Below, piece after piece: positions 4,448-5,659 of a DNA stretch of 5,659 bases (the stretch's first letter is position 1; each line of letters starts with the position of its first letter). Origin of the DNA: Bacilli bacterium. Lineage in GTDB: Bacteria; Bacillota_I; Bacilli_A; ML615J-28; CAG-698. The notes under the pieces are model-generated. The model had not been told where the DNA came from and did not search any database. It saw nothing but the letters and a program-made list of their open reading frames with translations. The stretch spans positions 1 through 5,659 of the forward strand of contig JAQUUM010000093.1 of NCBI GenBank assembly GCA_028693885.1. The letters run 5' to 3'. The position numbers were made by a program, and so were the translations under genes.

Positions 4448-5659
4448 ATGTTCATACGAAGCTTGTTTAGATTACTAATAGCAGCTTTAGCACTTATGGC
4501 TATTGCGGTTTTAACTTTTTTACCAATTATGACCTCATCAACTGATTTAAATACGATTCTTTTAGAGGATAACTTATCTCTATTAAATCTTTTTAATTCT
4601 ATAAAAGAAGTTTTTTCTAATAATAGTCAGGCCTTTTTAGTTACGCTTTTTAATTATAGCTTAGTTATAATTTATATGTTAATACCTCCTTTTATACTTT
4701 TCAGCATTTTTATTTCTGCACTAAAAGGAATTAGAAGAAAAAGAAAGAGAGCAAAGGTAATTGCTAAAGCCTTTTTCTTGCTATACTGGGTAATGGTTAT
4801 TTACATAGTTCGAATGCTTATCAACCCTCTTACTTTTAATATTGAATTTGCACCTTTAATTTATTTCATGACTGTATTTTTAAAAAGTCAAATTGATAGC
4901 ACAGTAATTATGCTTCTTCTTGGGTCAATGTTATTCTTTATATTCTTTGAACTTGTAGCTAGAGCATTAAATGGTAAAATAGCATACTCTAATAGTTTGA
5001 AAAGTATAGAAAAGAAAAAAGCTGATAAAGGTGTTAATCTTACACCTAATAACGATTTAGTGTTTTCTGGTATGAATAATTCTTCCTTAAATCCTTCGTT
5101 TAACCAGCCCAATATAGATGCAGTGGTTAATCCTACTAATACAATTGTTTATAATGCTGACTCAAACAAAACAATCAATCCACAAAAGTTTGAAGAACCT
5201 TTAGCAAAACAAAACACAGTCCCTCTACAAAATAGAGTTATATATCAGCAAGAAGCCCCAATGTGGTCAGGACTACCTTCATCTAATTCTTCCAAAGAAG
5301 CACAACCGCAAAATGGTGTTTTTCCAAACGATGCAATTAAAGACGATAAACCAATTTCTTACCAAAATCAAAAAGATTTAAATCAGCCTAATCAAGGATT
5401 AGGTTATAGAGAACCTTTTGCAAAGCAGCCATCATTTGACCAACAGCAGCAAAGTAATTTTGGTCAACCTAGAGATACGTCAAACAACTATGGTGCATAT
5501 AACTCGCCTTCTAATAACCTTAACAACCAAGGATATAATAGGCCTAATCAACCTTACTATGGACAAAGACCTGATACCCAACCTAACAATCCATATTTAA
5601 ATCAACAAAGAGATGGGTTTAACCGCCCTAATCAGCCTTACTATGGACAAAGACCTGAT
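4448..5659 (+). CDS. Membrane protein with four predicted helices and a repeat-bearing Asn/Gln/Pro/Tyr-rich tail (3' end beyond window)
   Basis: I do not recognise this gene. From ATG 4448 the frame stays open for 404 codons to the right edge. Hydrophobic segments lie at about 6-28, 66-92, 104-125 and 151-172. The basic cluster RRKRKRAK (96-103) between helices 2 and 3, and KSIEKKKADK (185-194) after helix 4, suggest by the positive-inside rule that both termini and the tail are cytoplasmic. From about residue 195 the protein is low in hydrophobic residues and rich in Asn, Gln, Pro, Ser and Tyr, which suggests disorder. It carries repeats: NxPN motifs (FNQPN 218-222, NQPNQ 312-316), EP[LF]AKQ (250-255, 322-327), and a 15-residue unit ending PNQPYYGQRPD at 362-376 and 390-404. 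AGGTGG at 4437-4442 is 5 bases before the ATG. Codon use resembles its neighbours. The function is unknown; scaffolding at the membrane is one guess. Confidence 0.85.
   Translation, partial: MFIRSLFRLLIAALALMAIAVLTFLPIMTSSTDLNTILLEDNLSLLNLFNSIKEVFSNNSQAFLVTLFNYSLVIIYMLIPPFILFSIFISALKGIRRKRKRAKVIAKAFFLLYWVMVIYIVRMLINPLTFNIEFAPLIYFMTVFLKSQIDSTVIMLLLGSMLFFIFFELVARALNGKIAYSNSLKSIEKKKADKGVNLTPNNDLVFSGMNNSSLNPSFNQPNIDAVVNPTNTIVYNADSNKTINPQKFEEPLAKQNTVPLQNRVIYQQEAPMWSGLPSSNSSKEAQPQNGVFPNDAIKDDKPISYQNQKDLNQPNQGLGYREPFAKQPSFDQQQQSNFGQPRDTSNNYGAYNSPSNNLNNQGYNRPNQPYYGQRPDTQPNNPYLNQQRDGFNRPNQPYYGQRPD
5531..5659 (+). repeat. Direct repeat within the membrane protein tail, 45-bp units at 84-bp period
   Basis: Copies at 5531-5575 and 5615-5659 differ at 6 of 45 bases by hand comparison, and their last 24 bases are identical. 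Each encodes G[YF]NRPNQPYYGQRPD. A 39-base spacer (TQPNNPYLNQQRD) completes an 84-bp, 28-residue period. The window ends exactly at the end of the second copy, so further copies may follow. Confidence 0.85.

Noticed and set aside
4888..5112. 74-codon minus-strand reading frame
   Set aside because: It is antisense to helix 4 and the start of the tail of the membrane protein, without a ribosome site. The sense frame has an exact-consensus promoter and is open for 404 codons.
5418..5600. 60-codon plus-strand reading frame rich in Thr and Ile
   Set aside because: It is an out-of-phase reading of the repetitive tail of the membrane protein, with no start signals.
1..5659. Recoded TGA (mycoplasma code)
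   Set aside because: fumB ends at TGA inside a terminator hairpin, Trp codons in all genes are TGG, and no gene contains an in-frame TGA that would extend a conserved protein.
5531..5659. CRISPR-like spaced repeat
   Set aside because: The two copies keep the reading frame, differ at codon positions as protein repeats do, and the spacer codes the same Asn/Gln/Pro-rich composition.

Overview
The window is AT-rich DNA from a low-GC Gram-positive-type bacterium. I infer Bacillota, of an Erysipelotrichia-like or neighbouring lineage; the sequence alone does not fix the genus. Shine-Dalgarno sites are AGGAG or AGGTG, promoters are sigma-A-like, Trp is encoded by TGG, and TGA is used as a stop (end of the fumarase beta gene). 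It is therefore not a code-4 mycoplasma. A conventional glutamate racemase implies peptidoglycan synthesis.

Layout. Bases 1-2038 hold a minus-strand dicistron. The first gene is a beta-lactamase-fold serine hydrolase with a C-terminal copper-amine-oxidase-N-like domain. Nine bases after it comes a glutamate racemase paralogue, cut by the left edge, in which both catalytic cysteines are serine. A 99-bp divergent promoter region (2039-2137) follows, with a perfect 21-bp palindrome set against the fumarase promoter. Bases 2138-3538 encode the two subunits of a class I iron-sulfur fumarase. They converge on murI, a canonical glutamate racemase on the minus strand (3543-4304), and one hairpin terminator holds both stop codons. 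A second divergent promoter region (4305-4447) drives murI leftward and, from an exact-consensus promoter, a rightward gene cut by the right edge. That gene encodes a four-helix membrane protein with a long, cytoplasmic, Asn/Gln/Pro/Tyr-rich tail containing repeats.

How the genes relate. The window carries an active-looking MurI and, about 3 kb away on the same strand, a homologue that has lost both catalytic Cys residues. The degenerate copy is translated just after a penicillin-recognising-type hydrolase, a family that includes D-amino-acid peptidases. I infer a shared link to D-amino-acid or cell-wall chemistry, with the paralogue acting as a binding or sensing protein rather than a racemase. 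The fumarase pair is a separate central-metabolism unit.

The most unusual items are the Ser/Ser racemase-like protein, the apparently cytosolic hydrolase with a normally extracellular type of domain, the fumarase palindrome, and the membrane protein with a prion-like tail. No stretch above 300 bases lacks a gene. I see no RNA genes, mobile elements or CRISPR.
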